Positions 53,613-63,600 of a DNA stretch of 64,000 bases are shown one piece after another; the stretch's first letter is position 1; each line of letters starts with the position of its first letter. Source of the stretch: Runella rosea (lineage in GTDB: Bacteria; Bacteroidota; Bacteroidia; Cytophagales; Spirosomataceae); assembly GCF_003325355.1 (NCBI RefSeq), contig NZ_CP030850.1, positions 5,449,501 to 5,513,500 on the forward strand. The letters run 5' to 3'. Under the pieces are notes generated by a model. The model was given only the letters and a program-made list of their open reading frames with translations. It did no database searches and was not told where the DNA came from. A program made the position numbers and the translations under genes.

Positions 53613-56105
53613 ATGAAACCTTCCACTAAATCCAGCCTTTTTCTATGCCTCGTCGGGGTTTTTCTTTTGTTAGAAAATTCCTGTCAGCGACAAAGTCGCG
53701 CCACTTCCGAAAGTACGCAGTTTTACCAAATGCTGACCTCCAAACGGATTAAACTGCCCAACGGATGGTCGTTGACCCCCGCTGGTAATAAAAGTCTCTC
53801 CTTGAATGATTTACCGCTGAACTTGGTGGTTTCTTCGTCGGGAAAATACGCGGCCGTAACCAACAACGGCCAAAAGACGCATAGTATTACCCTTATTGAT
53901 GCTGCCACGCAGCAGATTTTGGATGATGTTGTCGTGCCCAAAGCGTATTACGGACTCACCTTCAGCGCCGACGAAAAAACGCTGTACGCTTCGGGCGGGA
54001 ACGATAACAAAATTCTGATTTTTCAACTTGAGAACAACAAACTCAAAGCCGACGGCGAAATTGTGTTGGGCAAACCGTGGCCCGAAAAAATCGGCCCCGT
54101 CGGGCTTTGTATCGACGAAGCACAGCAGAAATTGTTTGTCGTAACCAAAGAAAATAACTCCCTGTATGTGTGTGATTTAAAAACACGTAAAGTGTTGAAA
54201 AACATTAGCTTGGGTTTCAAAGGTTATGCTTGTCAGTTGTCGCAAGATAAAAAACAATTGTTTGTCAGTCTGTGGGAAGGGAGCGGAGTGCGGGTGTTGA
54301 ATGCCGAAACATTGCAAACGGTTGTTGATATTCCGACCGCCAAAAACCCCAATGATTTGCTCCAAACCCGCGACGGGAAATTTCTGTACGTGGCCTGTGG
54401 CAACGACAACACCGTGATGATGATTGACTTGGCCAAGCAACAAGTGGTCGAAACCCTCAATGCATCGTTGTATCCCAATGCGCCCGTGGGAAGTACCCCC
54501 AACGCCTTAGCGCTCACGTCCGACGAGTCTAAACTGTTGATTGCCAACGCTGACAATAACTGCATTGCGGTCTTTAACGTGGCCGAAAAAGGCAAAAGCC
54601 GTTCGTTGGGCTTTGTTCCGACGGGCTGGTATCCTACGTCGTTGAAGGTCATCAATAACCAGATTTGGGTGACCAACGGCAAAGGCTATTCGTCGGCAGC
54701 CAACCCCAAAGGCCCGAATCCTAATCGTTCCAAATCGCCTCAGTATAAAGGAGCTAATGCGGAGGCTAATCGCGACGAAACGCAGTACATCGGTGGGTTG
54801 TTTAAAGGAACGCTTTCTATCATTGATTTTCCTGACGAAGATATTTTGGGCGTTTATTCCAAGTTAGTTTACGAAAACACCCCTTATACCAAAAACAAAG
54901 AAACACTGGCCGAGGGTGAAGCGGGTAATCCAATTCCGATGAAAGTAGGAGAAGCGTCACCGATTAAGTACGTTTTTTACATCATCAAAGAAAACCGTAC
55001 CTACGACCAGATATTGGGCGATATGAAAGAAGGCAACGGCGATGCTGCCCTGTGCTTGTTTCCCGAAAAAGTAACACCCAACCAACACGCATTGGCGCGC
55101 GAGTTTGTGTTGTTGGATAATTTTTATGTAGATGCCGAAGTGAGCGCCGACGGGCACAATTGGTCATCGGCGGCGTACGCCAACGATTATGTAGAAAAGA
55201 ACTGGGTGACGAGCTACGGCGGTCGTGGCGGTACCTACGATTATGAAGGACAAAAAGAAATTGCTCACCCCCGCGACGGATTTATTTGGGACCACTGCAA
55301 ACGGGCCAATGTTAGTTATCGGAGTTACGGGTGGTTTGTAGATGACAAGCCCACCATTCCCGTTCTTGAGGGACATTATGCCCCCAATTTCAAAAGTTAT
55401 AATTTGGGTTACATGGACATTGACCGTGAAAAAGCCTGGGAAAAAGATTTTGATGAATTGGTAAAAAACAACGCTGTACCACGCCTCAATACCATTCGGA
55501 TGGGCAATGACCACACCTCAGGCGCTCGCGTAGGCTATCCTACGCCCGACGCCGCCGTGGCCGACAATGATTTGGCCGTGGGGCGCTTCGTGGAGCACCT
55601 TTCCAAAAGCCCGATTTGGAAAGAATCTGTGGTATTTATTCTCGAAGACGATGCCCAAAATGGCCCTGACCACGTGGATGCTCACCGTTCGATTGCCTTC
55701 GTAGCGGGAGGCTACGTGAAGCGCGGTTTTGTGGACCATACCATGTATTCTACTTCTGGAATGTTGCGTACTATAGAATTGATTTTGGGCCTCAAACCCA
55801 TGAGTCAGTACGATGCAGCGGCGGTGCCGATGTGGCGTTGTTTCCAAAAAACGCCCAATACTGCGCCTTTTCAGGCCAAAGAACCGGGTGTTGATTTGAA
55901 CGAAAAGAACGTGGCGGCCAACTACAACCACCGCCGCACGCTCCAGTTTGATTTATCAAAACCCGATGCCATCGACGACCTGATTTTCAGCGAAATCGTG
56001 TGGCAAACGGTGAGAGGAGAAAAGTCAAAAATGCCCGCGCCAGTGCGGGGAGCGTTTGTCAAATTAAAAGAAAAAGAGGAAGAAGAAGAGGGGGATGATG
56101 ATTAA
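53613..56105 (+). CDS. YncE-type propeller fused to alkaline-phosphatase-superfamily phosphoesterase (acidic tail), lipoprotein
   Basis: 830 residues from the ATG at 53613; lipobox LLLENSCQRQ. The propeller spans about 40-400 (NLVVSSSGKYAAVTNNGQKT, SADEKTLYASGGNDNKILIF). The phosphoesterase half shows IIKENRTYDQILGD, LDNFYVDAEVSADGHNW, MGNDHTSGARVGYPTPDAAV and EDDAQNGPDHVDAHRS. The motif order equals that of the protein at 48483-51236, so the two are paralogues divergent around the TonB receptor. The C-terminus is strongly acidic (KEKEEEEEGDDD), opposite to the basic tail of the paralogue. Confidence 0.88.
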   Translation: MKPSTKSSLFLCLVGVFLLLENSCQRQSRATSESTQFYQMLTSKRIKLPNGWSLTPAGNKSLSLNDLPLNLVVSSSGKYAAVTNNGQKTHSITLIDAATQQILDDVVVPKAYYGLTFSADEKTLYASGGNDNKILIFQLENNKLKADGEIVLGKPWPEKIGPVGLCIDEAQQKLFVVTKENNSLYVCDLKTRKVLKNISLGFKGYACQLSQDKKQLFVSLWEGSGVRVLNAETLQTVVDIPTAKNPNDLLQTRDGKFLYVACGNDNTVMMIDLAKQQVVETLNASLYPNAPVGSTPNALALTSDESKLLIANADNNCIAVFNVAEKGKSRSLGFVPTGWYPTSLKVINNQIWVTNGKGYSSAANPKGPNPNRSKSPQYKGANAEANRDETQYIGGLFKGTLSIIDFPDEDILGVYSKLVYENTPYTKNKETLAEGEAGNPIPMKVGEASPIKYVFYIIKENRTYDQILGDMKEGNGDAALCLFPEKVTPNQHALAREFVLLDNFYVDAEVSADGHNWSSAAYANDYVEKNWVTSYGGRGGTYDYEGQKEIAHPRDGFIWDHCKRANVSYRSYGWFVDDKPTIPVLEGHYAPNFKSYNLGYMDIDREKAWEKDFDELVKNNAVPRLNTIRMGNDHTSGARVGYPTPDAAVADNDLAVGRFVEHLSKSPIWKESVVFILEDDAQNGPDHVDAHRSIAFVAGGYVKRGFVDHTMYSTSGMLRTIELILGLKPMSQYDAAAVPMWRCFQKTPNTAPFQAKEPGVDLNEKNVAANYNHRRTLQFDLSKPDAIDDLIFSEIVWQTVRGEKSKMPAPVRGAFVKLKEKEEEEEGDDD

Positions 56106-56210
56106 AAATCACGGGGTTTCTCAGCGGTCGTTCAATCGCTTTTCTCAAAAATAGTACGACATTTGCTGCGTTATTATTTTCTCCAACATCACACGTTTAA
56201 CGCATCAATT

Positions 56211-57278
56211 ATGTTTACCGCTGAGCAACTCAAAACCTTTACGCAACATATATTTCAAAGCATCGGCTTCTCGGAAGCCGATGCTCAATTGGCCGCTAAA
56301 ACCCTCATTTCGGCCGATTTACGCGGGGTAGATTCGCACGGAATTGCCCGTTTGGCGGGCTATGTTCGCTTATTCGACCACGGTCGCCTGAATCCCAAGC
56401 CCAACATTCGCATCGTACACGAAACCCCCAGTACGGGTGTGGTAGATGGTGACGCAGGCGTGGGATTGGTTGTAGGACCAAAAACGATGGAGATTGTCAT
56501 CGAAAAAGCTAAAAATGTGGGTTCGGGTTGGATTTCGGTGCAAAACTCCAATCACTTTGGCATTGCCGGCTATCATGCCATGATGGCCTTAGAGCACAAT
56601 ATGATTGGGATGGCCATGACCAATGCTGCACCGCTGGTAGCGCCCACGTTTTCGTTGGAAAAAATGCTCGGTACCAATCCCATTGCGGTGGCGGTACCTG
56701 CCAATGAAGAACCTGCTTTTGTGGCGGATTTCGCCAGTACAGCGGCCGCTTATGGTAAATTTGAAATTCTTCAACGCAAAAACCTGCCCGCGCCGTTGGG
56801 CTGGGCGCAGGATGCCAACGGAGAAATTACGACCGATGCCAATCCTATCAAAAATGGTGGTGCATTGTTGCCCCTCGGCTCCGACCGTGAGCATGGTAGC
56901 CACAAAGGATATGGTTTAGGGGCGATTGTGGATATTTTTTCGGGCGTTTTATCGGGGGCGAATTACGGCCCGTGGGTACCTCCTTTTGCCACGGCGGGTT
57001 TTATGGCGGCAGCCGAAGGCGTAGGCAGAGGAACGGGACATTTCTTCGGAGCGATGCGCATTGACGGCTTCCGGCCCGCCGATGAATTTAAGGGGCACAT
57101 GGACAACTGGATTCGTCGTTTTCGTAGTGCCCAGGCCGTGGAAGGCAAACAAGTATTGGTGCCCGGCGACCCCGAGCGTGAAATCGAAGCGGAGCGTTTG
57201 CGCAACGGGCTTGATTTGCTCGACCCCGTGGTTCAGTCGTTGGAAGAACTAGGAAAAAGATTTGGGATTACGTTATAA
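56211..57278 (+). CDS. Ldh-family NAD(P)-dependent oxidoreductase (malate/L-lactate dehydrogenase type)
   Basis: 355 residues from the ATG at 56211. The family signature DLRGVDSHGIARLAGYV contains the catalytic His, and VQNSNHFGIAGYHAMMALEH and SDREHGSHKGYGLGAIVDIF are well-kept. Members of this family reduce 2-oxo acids or oxidise malate, sulfolactate, ureidoglycolate and similar acids; the specificity is not visible here. No clear partner genes are adjacent. The length is normal. Confidence 0.92.
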   Translation: MFTAEQLKTFTQHIFQSIGFSEADAQLAAKTLISADLRGVDSHGIARLAGYVRLFDHGRLNPKPNIRIVHETPSTGVVDGDAGVGLVVGPKTMEIVIEKAKNVGSGWISVQNSNHFGIAGYHAMMALEHNMIGMAMTNAAPLVAPTFSLEKMLGTNPIAVAVPANEEPAFVADFASTAAAYGKFEILQRKNLPAPLGWAQDANGEITTDANPIKNGGALLPLGSDREHGSHKGYGLGAIVDIFSGVLSGANYGPWVPPFATAGFMAAAEGVGRGTGHFFGAMRIDGFRPADEFKGHMDNWIRRFRSAQAVEGKQVLVPGDPEREIEAERLRNGLDLLDPVVQSLEELGKRFGITL

Positions 57279-57415
57279 AGTTCTAAATTGCTGTATAAAC
57301 AGCTCGTTGACCATTGCTGACATTAATCATGGTTTCTTTATGAGCAGATGTATAAACTTGCTGTTTGAATTTAACGACAGCGGGTGCTGTCTTTCAACCT
57401 GAAAAAACGCAAGTC

Positions 57416-58108
57416 ATGACAAAAAGTACCTACAACGAACTCATTAACGATTCCCTCGTTCACCAGTCGGTTACCGAACGCCTCGAAGATTTTGGCGGCA
57501 AAAACCGTATTGAATTAGACAATGAATTGATCAGTCTGATTCTGGATTTGTACAACGACGATCAGGATTTTCCGTACCAGAAAATCAGAAAGTTTTCAAT
57601 GGGGGATATTTTGGCGTATTTACAGGCAACGCATCGCTATTATTTGACCAAAAAACTGCCCGAAATTGAACAATCGCTTTTGCATATATTTAGCAAATAC
57701 GGCCAAACCCACGAGTTGTTGGCAGAGCTTTGTCTGTTTTTCAACGAATATAAAAACGACCTCGTTGAGCACGTCAAGATGGAAGAACGCGAGTTTTTTC
57801 CTTACATCAAAAAGTTGATGAAAGCATCGGCGGGTGAATACACCAAGGCTGAAATTGCGGAGTTATTGAATTCGGCTTCCATCAGCCAATTCACCGAGCA
57901 CCACGATTCTATTGAGGATGAATTGAAAGAAGTAAGCCAAATTATTCACCGTTATTCGCCCGTTGAGCGCCCTCCTATGCCGTACCGGGTGTTTCTGAAT
58001 CAGGTGGAATTTTTTGAATTAGAGCTTCGCAAACACGCCATCATCGAAGACCACGTATTGGTGCCGATGGCGGTAGAATTGGAAGCACAACTGAGGGCCT
58101 CGCTTTAA
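57416..58108 (+). CDS. Hemerythrin-domain protein (RIC/ScdA-like)
   Basis: 230 residues from the ATG at 57416. Histidine and acidic ligands in the right order suggest a di-iron four-helix bundle: LQATHRYYLTKKLPEIE, VEHVKMEEREFFPYIKKL, QFTEHHDSIEDELKEV and LRKHAIIEDHVLVPMAVELE. This resembles the hemerythrin part of iron-sulfur repair (RIC/ScdA) proteins, but the short N-terminal ScdA domain with its Cys pair is not evident. A role in repair after nitric-oxide or oxidative stress is inferred. A strong terminator follows. Confidence 0.8.
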   Translation: MTKSTYNELINDSLVHQSVTERLEDFGGKNRIELDNELISLILDLYNDDQDFPYQKIRKFSMGDILAYLQATHRYYLTKKLPEIEQSLLHIFSKYGQTHELLAELCLFFNEYKNDLVEHVKMEEREFFPYIKKLMKASAGEYTKAEIAELLNSASISQFTEHHDSIEDELKEVSQIIHRYSPVERPPMPYRVFLNQVEFFELELRKHAIIEDHVLVPMAVELEAQLRASL

Positions 58109-58129
58109 ATTTTATAGTCTATCAATTTT

Positions 58130-58182
58130 ACCCGTCAGAGGGTTTTGTTACTTCGCTAACCAACCGTCTGACGGGTATTTTT
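58130..58182. terminator. Bidirectional terminator (ACCCGTCAGA/TCTGACGGGT)
   Basis: A perfect 10-bp stem with an inner GGGTT/AACC stem in the loop, followed by ATTTTTT. It is shared by the convergent hemerythrin and hydrolase genes. The CCCGTCAG core recurs in the hairpin at 34059-34099. Confidence 0.8.
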
Positions 58183-60242
58183 TATTGCCCTACAAAAGCA
58201 AGTTTTTGGTTTTTGCGGTCAATGGCCAAACGGGTGATTTGTTTGATGCCTAAGTTGCTCCAATCGGCAGCTTCCTGCCACTCTTTATCGTACTGAGGAT
58301 TCCATTTGTACAGCTTCGAGCCTTGTGCCATCAGCAGCGTTCCATCCGCCGCCCAGGCACAATCTTCACTGCCAGCGGGTGTTTGAATAAGCGTTTTTGT
58401 TTGTAATGTATTCATATTCAATTGCTCCACCTGCCATTCCGTAGCTGATATTTTGTGCACAAAACTGACCGCCTTTTGCGAAGGAACGCGTAGTAAAGAG
58501 CGCCCCACGTTGGTTGTAATCGTCTGGCCTTTATCAGTTGAGACCTGCGCCAATTGAAGCATATTGGGCTGGCCCAACACAAACAGCACCAACGAATCGG
58601 AACCAAACCAGCAATGATAGCCAACGGGCTTGATACTCGGTAAAATCACCTTCGGGTTTTTGCCCGTTGCCAATTCAAACTGCCACAGCCGCTGCGTTTG
58701 GTCGGGTTCCACGCGAATCACCGAAAAATGCTTGCCATCGGGCATTACCGTAGCAGAATATTCACTTTCAGGGGTTTGAGTTAAGGCACTATGGTTTTTC
58801 TTCGCCAAATCGTAGGTCCAAATGTCCGTTTGGCCGTTGGCCTGTCGGGTGTAAAGCAGCTTTTTTCCGTCGGGGGTAAAGGAAGGTTGGTTGTCATAGC
58901 CTGCTCTTTTGGTAATATTGACGGGTTGGGAAATCGATACTTTTCCTGCTGAAACTTTCAGGTCTGTTAGGTAGATTTCAGTATCAGGTACGGTGGGCGT
59001 AAAGGCTTCCAGTACTCTTTTGACGATGCCATCCAAAGCGTTGTTTTCAATCCAGCGCACTACCATCACCAGTTCATGGTCGGGGTCTACGTAGACAATA
59101 TTGGTGCCGTTGCCTACGTGGTAAAATACGTTTGCGGGTTCGCTCGGTAGCGGTTTTTGCCCCGTGTTCAAAAACCAGTTCATGTACCCGTAAGTAGGCT
59201 GGGCAGGAGTGGGTGTTGTGGCCTGTTTTACCCATTGTTCTGAGAGCAATTGTTTACCGTTCCAGTTGCCTCGGTTCAGGGTCAACAATCCAAAACGGGC
59301 CATGTCGAAGGCATTGATGAACATCCCGCCGCCCCAGTGACCGCCCCCGCTGACCGATTGTACGGGCTGACCGTCTAAGACAATCCACGCGTTGCGGTAG
59401 CCCGTCCATCGCCATGTATTGGAGGCGCCGATGGGATCCATAAGATTTTCTTTTAGTACCTGCGGCAACGGTCTGCGCCATACACTCGTGGCGGCGAGCG
59501 CTAGCGCATTGACGCGGACGTCGTTGTATTCATACACGCTTCCAGGGGCGTTGCGCGGTCGGGTGAGCCACGTGGCGGCATCCTTGTCGGGACGGTCGGC
59601 CCACTCGGGTTTGCCCCATAGGGTGCCTTCCCAATCGGAGGTTTGGCGGAGCAGGTGGTCCCACGTGATGCGGCGATTGTGGGGGGTATCAAAAAGCTGC
59701 AGCAATTCGGGTTTGCCAAACTCATCGGCGGGGCGCTGAACGGGTTGGCCATAAAGCTCAATCGGTGGTATGTAGGGGGCTACTGTATCATTAACGCTGC
59801 GAATCAGTCCTTTATCGACGGCTAAACCCACCACGCTCGAAAGAAAACTTTTGGTGACACTGTGCGTAATGTCACAGCGCGACGGGTCGCCCCATTGAGC
59901 TACGATGTAGCCTTTGTACACGATGATGCCCGTTTGGTCGCCCCGGTCGGCAAATGGCCCAATAGCAAAACCGTAGGGCTCTTTGCCAAAACTCTGGTAA
60001 TGAGATTGCTCCATGCTGCGCGGATTTTTGGACTCACTCGCCTGCGCAAACGCAATTGCCTCCTGAATTTTGGCGGGATTCAAGCCCATTTCAGCAGGCG
60101 TTTTTTTTGCCCACTCGTGGGTGGGTGGAAAATAGGGCGTGGGTTTTTGCTGAGCAAATGTTTTTTTATAACTAAAAATAGACGTAAGAAAAATAACGAT
60201 AAATGTCGTTGTTAAGGGTCGGAAACGGAAGAGATTCGTCAT
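58182..60242 (-). CDS. Serine hydrolase (class C beta-lactamase fold) fused to a TolB-like propeller
   Basis: 686 residues with a signal peptide ending KKTFAQQK. Residues about 40-430 form a beta-lactamase/DD-peptidase-like domain: SxxK in THSVTKSFLSSVVG, the expected Tyr motif in an altered form (VYEYNDVRVNAL), and HVGNGTNIVYV as the third motif. Residues about 440-686 are WD40/TolB-like blades (AGYDNQPSFTPDGKKLLYTR, SEYSATVMPDGKHFSVIR). It is probably an esterase or amidohydrolase outside the cytoplasm; resistance to antibiotics should not be inferred. It stands alone between a terminator and a promoter box. Confidence 0.82.
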   Translation of the reverse strand: MTNLFRFRPLTTTFIVIFLTSIFSYKKTFAQQKPTPYFPPTHEWAKKTPAEMGLNPAKIQEAIAFAQASESKNPRSMEQSHYQSFGKEPYGFAIGPFADRGDQTGIIVYKGYIVAQWGDPSRCDITHSVTKSFLSSVVGLAVDKGLIRSVNDTVAPYIPPIELYGQPVQRPADEFGKPELLQLFDTPHNRRITWDHLLRQTSDWEGTLWGKPEWADRPDKDAATWLTRPRNAPGSVYEYNDVRVNALALAATSVWRRPLPQVLKENLMDPIGASNTWRWTGYRNAWIVLDGQPVQSVSGGGHWGGGMFINAFDMARFGLLTLNRGNWNGKQLLSEQWVKQATTPTPAQPTYGYMNWFLNTGQKPLPSEPANVFYHVGNGTNIVYVDPDHELVMVVRWIENNALDGIVKRVLEAFTPTVPDTEIYLTDLKVSAGKVSISQPVNITKRAGYDNQPSFTPDGKKLLYTRQANGQTDIWTYDLAKKNHSALTQTPESEYSATVMPDGKHFSVIRVEPDQTQRLWQFELATGKNPKVILPSIKPVGYHCWFGSDSLVLFVLGQPNMLQLAQVSTDKGQTITTNVGRSLLRVPSQKAVSFVHKISATEWQVEQLNMNTLQTKTLIQTPAGSEDCAWAADGTLLMAQGSKLYKWNPQYDKEWQEAADWSNLGIKQITRLAIDRKNQKLAFVGQ

Positions 60243-60294
60243 GAGAAAAAAAGGACGGTGGATGGTTTTTAGGGTGTTTTGAAGTCGGTTTGAG

Positions 60295-60302
60295 CAAAGA
60301 TA
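60295..60302 (-). promoter_or_regulatory. Putative -7 promoter box (TATCTTTG) for the serine hydrolase gene
   Basis: An exact TAnnTTTG match on the minus strand followed by CTC, about 53 bases before the ATG at 60242. A -33 TTG was not found at the usual distance. Confidence 0.45.
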
Positions 60303-60690
60303 AGCACTATGGGGTATTTTTTTTCGGTCTCCTGAAATTAGGTTGATTTCATCGTCTATCTGCTATTTGTAACTGCGATTTTTATAGAAAGGAATGCTGT
60401 TTTTAGTTTTGCTTTTACCCAAAGTAGTTACACCTAAAAAATTGTTTTGTCTTCTTTCACTTTAAAAATAGACACTGCTGATGACCCGCAACGACGTTTT
60501 TAGTTTGTTTTTAAATGGAATATTTTAAATTTGCCTTATAGGGATATTTTTGTTTGGTGTATTCTCCCTTCGTCGGTGCATTGAAGTGAAAAAAATGGCA
60601 TTTCAATTCTTTATTTTTACTGTATATTAGAATGCGAGTTTATTATTTAACATGGGGTAGTTTGGGAGAAGGGGCTTTGAGTTAAACGTT
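60303..60690. other. Intergenic region upstream of the repeat-rich surface protein
   Basis: About 390 bases with no gene I can support on either strand. One TATTTTTG at 60545-60552 matches the -7 consensus for the rightward gene but lies 139 bases from its ATG and has no good -33 partner. Confidence 0.35.
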
Positions 60691-63600
60691 ATGAAACAAT
60701 TTTGCACAACCATTTTTTATCTTCTTTTATTCGTTCAATCTTATGGGCAACAACTGCTCAAGGATGTGTACGGCACAAACGCGAGTACGTTGGACGTGGC
60801 CAATGCCGTCAACATCAGCGGGGTAGTTTATTATACGGCTTCGTCAGAAAAAGGGACGCTGCTGTACAAAACGGATGGTACACCCAGCGGGACGGTATTG
60901 CTGGATATGACAGCCATCGGGGATTATATACAATCGCCCACCAATCTGACGAACTTTAACGGGTCGTTGATTTTTTTGGCGCATAAACGCGGCAGTGGAT
61001 ATAGCTTGTTTAAAACCAATGGTTCTATCACTGGAACCACTGAATTGTTTAATACCGCCTCGGGAAATTCTTACATGAATGTACTGGGTGTTTTAAATAA
61101 TGTATTGTATTTCAGTTTTTTACAGGATAGTACTGGCGTTGAATTGTGGCGTACAAACGGGACAGCGGCTGGCACCTATATGGTTAAAAATATTAACCTA
61201 GGAAGTGCAGACAGTAATCCAAAGTCGTTTAAAGTAATTGGAACAAAGGCGTATTTTCAGGCCAATAACGGGGTAAACGGGGCGGAACTGTGGCGGACAG
61301 ACGGCACAGCTACGGGAACCGTGATGGTGAAAGATATCAATACGGGGGTTTTGGGTAGTTACCCAGATCATTTTGCGGTTGTAGATACCACCTTGTTTTT
61401 TCAGGCAACCAACGGTGCAAACGGTTGTGAATTGTGGAAATCCAACGGTGCGGGGACGGTTTTGGTGAAAGATATTCATGCGGGTGGCGTTGGAAGTACA
61501 CCAAGCAATTTGCAAGTCCTTAATAATCAGCTGTATTTTACGGCTTATGATAGCGTTTCTACCCGATTGTGGAAATCCAACGGTACGGCCTTAGGCACGC
61601 AGGTAGTGAAAGATTCTTTGCGACACGTGACAAACCCCGTGGTGTTTAACAATCAATTATTCTTTGTCGCTTCCGAGGGTTTGAAAGGGTTTGAACTGTG
61701 GAAATCGGACGGAACCTCCGCTGGAACCACCTTGCTAAAAGACATCAGCCCAAGTTCGGGTGCCTATGATGAGGAGACTTTTGGTTCAAATCCGGGCTTT
61801 ACCGTGGCCGGAACAACCCTTTTCTTTTTTGCAAATGATGGTTTCAATGGTCGAGAATTATGGAAAACCAACGGCACCACGGCAGGCACGGCCCTGGTAA
61901 AAAACATTGCTGATTCTACCGTTAGTTCTTACTTTGAAACCAATGCTACGTTTGCCTTTGGCAATAAAATAGCGTTTATGAGGGCGTCTTCTCCCAACGA
62001 TGCCTATGAAATGTGGGTGTCGGATGGCACGAGTGCAGGAACAGTTTTGGTCAAAAGCCTGAATCTAAGTTTAGGACTTGAACTGGCCCGTGTAGTACCG
62101 ATGGCGCTTGGCACGAGTGTTTTGTTTACGGCTTATAGCTCCGCTTCAGGATTTGAATTGTACCGCACCGATGGGACGCAAGCCAATACCACCTTGGTCA
62201 AAGATATGAATACTGAAACGGTCAATTCATCCGTAAATTCATTTGGCCGAGTGGTACATTTTAACAACGCTACGTTTTTTACGGCTAATGATGGCAAATG
62301 GGGTACGGAGTTATGGAGGGCCGATAGCACCGCTGCCAATGCGTCGCTGTACGCTGACTTTACCAAAAACACCTCGGAAAGCTTGGGGCATTCGGCTGGG
62401 GCAACGGCTTTTTCTACCTACTTTAATAATTTTACCGTTTTTCAAAATGAGCTTTATTGGATGGTCAACGGGCGCTATTTGTGGAAAACTAACGGTGAGA
62501 CCGCCCCAACAAAGGTTTTTGATACTTTTGCGCCCACGACCCAAAAAGTGTTGTTTGCCACTCTTAACAATGAACTTTACTTTCTGTCCAACGGACTTTA
62601 TAAAAGCAGTCAAAGTGGATTTTATAAAATAACCGATAAAATAACTGGTGCACCCGCCCGGAGCTATTCAGATGCAGATTCCTCCGTAAAAATGATTGCT
62701 TACAAAGGGTTTCTGTATTTTGCGGCCCAAGGGTCCGACAGCACGGGCGTTGAATTGTGGCGTACCAACGGTACTGATTCGGCCACTACGCTTGTCAAAG
62801 ATATTAATGCTGGGATGGCGAGTTCAATGCCTTACGGTTTTGTGGTGTATAAAGATACCTTGTATTTTATTGCCAATACTGACAGTGCAGGTTATGAACT
62901 CTGGCGCTCGGATGGTACGGCGGTGGGTACAAAACTTGTCAAAGATATTTATGTTGGGCCAGCCAGTAGTTTTAGACGAAATCCCTATTTTGAGGAATCC
63001 TACGGGGCGTTGATTATCTATAATGACAAACTCTTTTTTAGGGCGTCAGATGCAACAAATGGTACTGAATTGTGGCAGTCGGACGGTACAGCAGCGGGTA
63101 CAGGATTGGTCAAAGATATTACGTTAGGAACTGGAGGGTCTAATCCTTTTTCGTTGGTAACTTTTAAAAATGAGCTTTATTTTCTTGCCAACCAACAACT
63201 CTGGAAATCGGATGGTACCGCTGCAGGTACCCAACTGCTGAAAAGTACGTTGTTTTCCGACTATCGAATGACCAAAGGCGATAGTTCGTTGTACTTGAAT
63301 GCTTACGAATCTTCTCCCGCACCTAGCCTCCAACATAAGAGCTACGAATTGTACCGTTCGGATGGTACAAACTCGAGTACGTTGCGGTTGACGGACATCG
63401 ACGCGGGAATCCGCAACTCTTCGCCACAATTGGTTTCCACCCATAACGGACGGGTTTATTTTTCTGCCTATCGGGCTGATGTTGGCCGGGAGTTTTGGAG
63501 TATGCGCCCCGAATGCCCGCAGGAGTATATCTTTAGCAATCCCGGTGAAACAACTGCGTCGGGAGCTATCCATCGTTTTAAGGTCATGAATCGAATTGAA

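Noticed and set aside
58182-60242. Beta-lactamase resistance gene
   Set aside because: The fused propeller, altered YEYND motif and chromosomal context fit an exported esterase/peptidase better than a drug-hydrolysing enzyme.
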